Shown here: positions 5,859 through 6,657 of the stretch, in pieces
How positions within the stretch are numbered: position 1 is the stretch's first letter
Layout: every line of letters starts with the position of its first letter
Assembly (NCBI GenBank): GCA_021785335.1
Contig: JAJYFW010000007.1
Span: 1-6,657 of the forward strand
DNA length: 6,657 bases
Source of the DNA: Pseudomonadota bacterium
GTDB lineage: Bacteria > Pseudomonadota > Alphaproteobacteria > Acetobacterales > Acetobacteraceae
Reading direction: 5' to 3'
Notes under the pieces: generated by a model
What the model saw: the letters and a program-made list of their open reading frames with translations, nothing else
Databases searched by the model: none
Told to the model about the DNA's origin: nothing
Position numbers and translations under genes: made by a program

Positions 5859-6657
5859 CTACATCCCCGCGGGGTAGTTCGGCCCGCCACCGCCCTCGGG
5901 CGTACACCAGTCGATGTTCTGGCCCGGGTCCTTGATGTCGCAGGTCTTGCAGTGCACGCAGTTCTGCGCGTTGATCTGCAGCCGCGGACTGCCTTCCTCC
6001 GCGCCCACGATCTCGTAGACGCCGGCCGGGCAGTAGCGCGTCTCCGGGCTGCGGAAGCTGATCCAGTTGCGCGCGATCGCCTGGTCGGGCTGGCGCAGCT
6101 TCAGGTGCGCGGGCTGGTTCTCCTCGTGGTTGGTGTTGCTGATGAAGACCGAGGAATTGCGGTCGAAGCTCAGCACCCCGTCCGGCTTCGGGTAGGCGAT
6201 CGGCCGCGCCGCGTCGGCCTCGCGCAGCGTTTCGTTGTCGGCATGGCTGTAGCCGAGCGTCCACGGCGCCCTGCCGCGCAAGACGTAGGTGTCGAGCGCC
6301 GCGTTCGCGAGCCCGCCCCACAGCCCCCATTTCGCGAAGCCGGGGCGGATGTTGCGCACCGCGTGCAACTCGCCGTGCAGCCAGCTGGCGTGGAACGCCT
6401 CGGTCAGCCCCGCGGGCTCCGCCTCGCCCGCGGCGCGTGCCGCGAGCACGGCCTCGGCCGCGAGCATGCCGGACTTCATCGCCGCGTGCGTGCCCTTGAT
6501 CTTGGGCACGTTGAGGAAGCCGGCCGTGTCGCCCGCGAGGCAGCCGCCGGGAAAGGTGAGCTTCGGCAACGATTGCAGCCCGCCCTCGGAGATCGCGCGC
6601 GCGCCATAGGCGATGCGCCGCCCGCCCTGGAAGTTCCCGCGCACCGCCGGGTGCGTC
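5859..6657 (-). CDS. Electron transfer flavoprotein-ubiquinone oxidoreductase, C-terminal part (5' end outside window)
   Basis: The last 265 residues of ETF-QO, the inner-membrane-associated FAD and 4Fe-4S enzyme that passes electrons from electron transfer flavoprotein (fed by acyl-CoA and amino-acid dehydrogenases) to ubiquinone. The frame runs off the right edge with no start; the visible part begins THPAVRGNFQGGRRIAYGARA. It has the FAD-domain segment GGCLAGDTAGFLNVPKIKGTH and the cluster domain: one cysteine in RYCPAGVYE, then NCVHCKTCDIKDP (CxxCxxC), followed by QNIDW and PEGGGGPNY near the C-terminus. All four cluster cysteines are present with family spacing (24 residues between the first and second). 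About half of the usual 540-560 residues is visible. It converges on dctM with a 4-nt gap and has no evident functional tie to the TRAP genes. Confidence 0.96.
   Translation of the reverse strand, partial: THPAVRGNFQGGRRIAYGARAISEGGLQSLPKLTFPGGCLAGDTAGFLNVPKIKGTHAAMKSGMLAAEAVLAARAAGEAEPAGLTEAFHASWLHGELHAVRNIRPGFAKWGLWGGLANAALDTYVLRGRAPWTLGYSHADNETLREADAARPIAYPKPDGVLSFDRNSSVFISNTNHEENQPAHLKLRQPDQAIARNWISFRSPETRYCPAGVYEIVGAEEGSPRLQINAQNCVHCKTCDIKDPGQNIDWCTPEGGGGPNYPAGM

Noticed and set aside
5865..5874. Palindrome CCCCGCGGGG at the 3' end of the ETF-QO gene as a terminator
   Set aside because: It has no loop, no T-run on either strand and lies inside the conserved C-terminal codons, so it is ordinary coding sequence.
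4559..5890. Long open frame on the minus strand opposite dctM (over 400 codons)
   Set aside because: It is antisense to a clearly conserved DctM gene. The translation is dominated by Arg, Asp, His and Gln with no domain pattern, the usual shadow of GC-rich coding DNA.

Overview
The window is GC-rich DNA with tightly packed genes and strong G/C bias at third codon positions. It reads as chromosome of an alphaproteobacterium. Rhodospirillales, perhaps Acetobacteraceae, is my best guess, from protein style and composition only. No mobile element, tRNA, rRNA or CRISPR array is visible, and I found no defence system or obviously novel multi-gene system. It is a metabolic and transport region with some interesting regulatory detail.

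Layout, left to right. (1) The last 28 codons of an unidentified + strand gene end 1 nt before the next start. (2) A class I/II PLP-dependent aminotransferase (90-1259) overlaps by 4 nt a 10-TM EamA/DMT exporter (1256-2131). With the upstream fragment they look like one + strand operon. (3) Convergent to these is a FadR-type GntR regulator (2150-2902, minus strand). A hairpin between the two 3' ends is a probable terminator. (4) Divergent from the regulator is a complete tripartite TRAP transporter: periplasmic binding protein DctP (3002-3997), small permease DctQ (4050-4562) and large permease DctM (4565-5854). (5) Convergent to dctM, only 4 nt away, is the C-terminal part of electron transfer flavoprotein-ubiquinone oxidoreductase (minus strand, cut by the right edge).

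The regulator and transporter form a typical local control unit. The 100-nt divergent region carries a -35 box TTGACA, a degenerate -10 and, overlapping the -10/start region, the palindrome TTGTC-A-GACAA, which fits the FadR-subfamily operator pattern TnGTnnnACnA. I infer that the regulator represses the TRAP operon, and probably itself, until it binds an effector related to the transported organic or sugar acid. No catabolic enzyme accompanies the transporter here, so the substrate cannot be named.

The points most worth a second look are: the regulator apparently starts at CTG (2902) with a strong Shine-Dalgarno 7 nt upstream, because no ATG, GTG or TTG lies in frame before the middle of its DNA-binding domain; a perfect 10-bp hairpin sits between dctP and dctQ; and the promoter, operator and regulator start are packed into about 45 bp.
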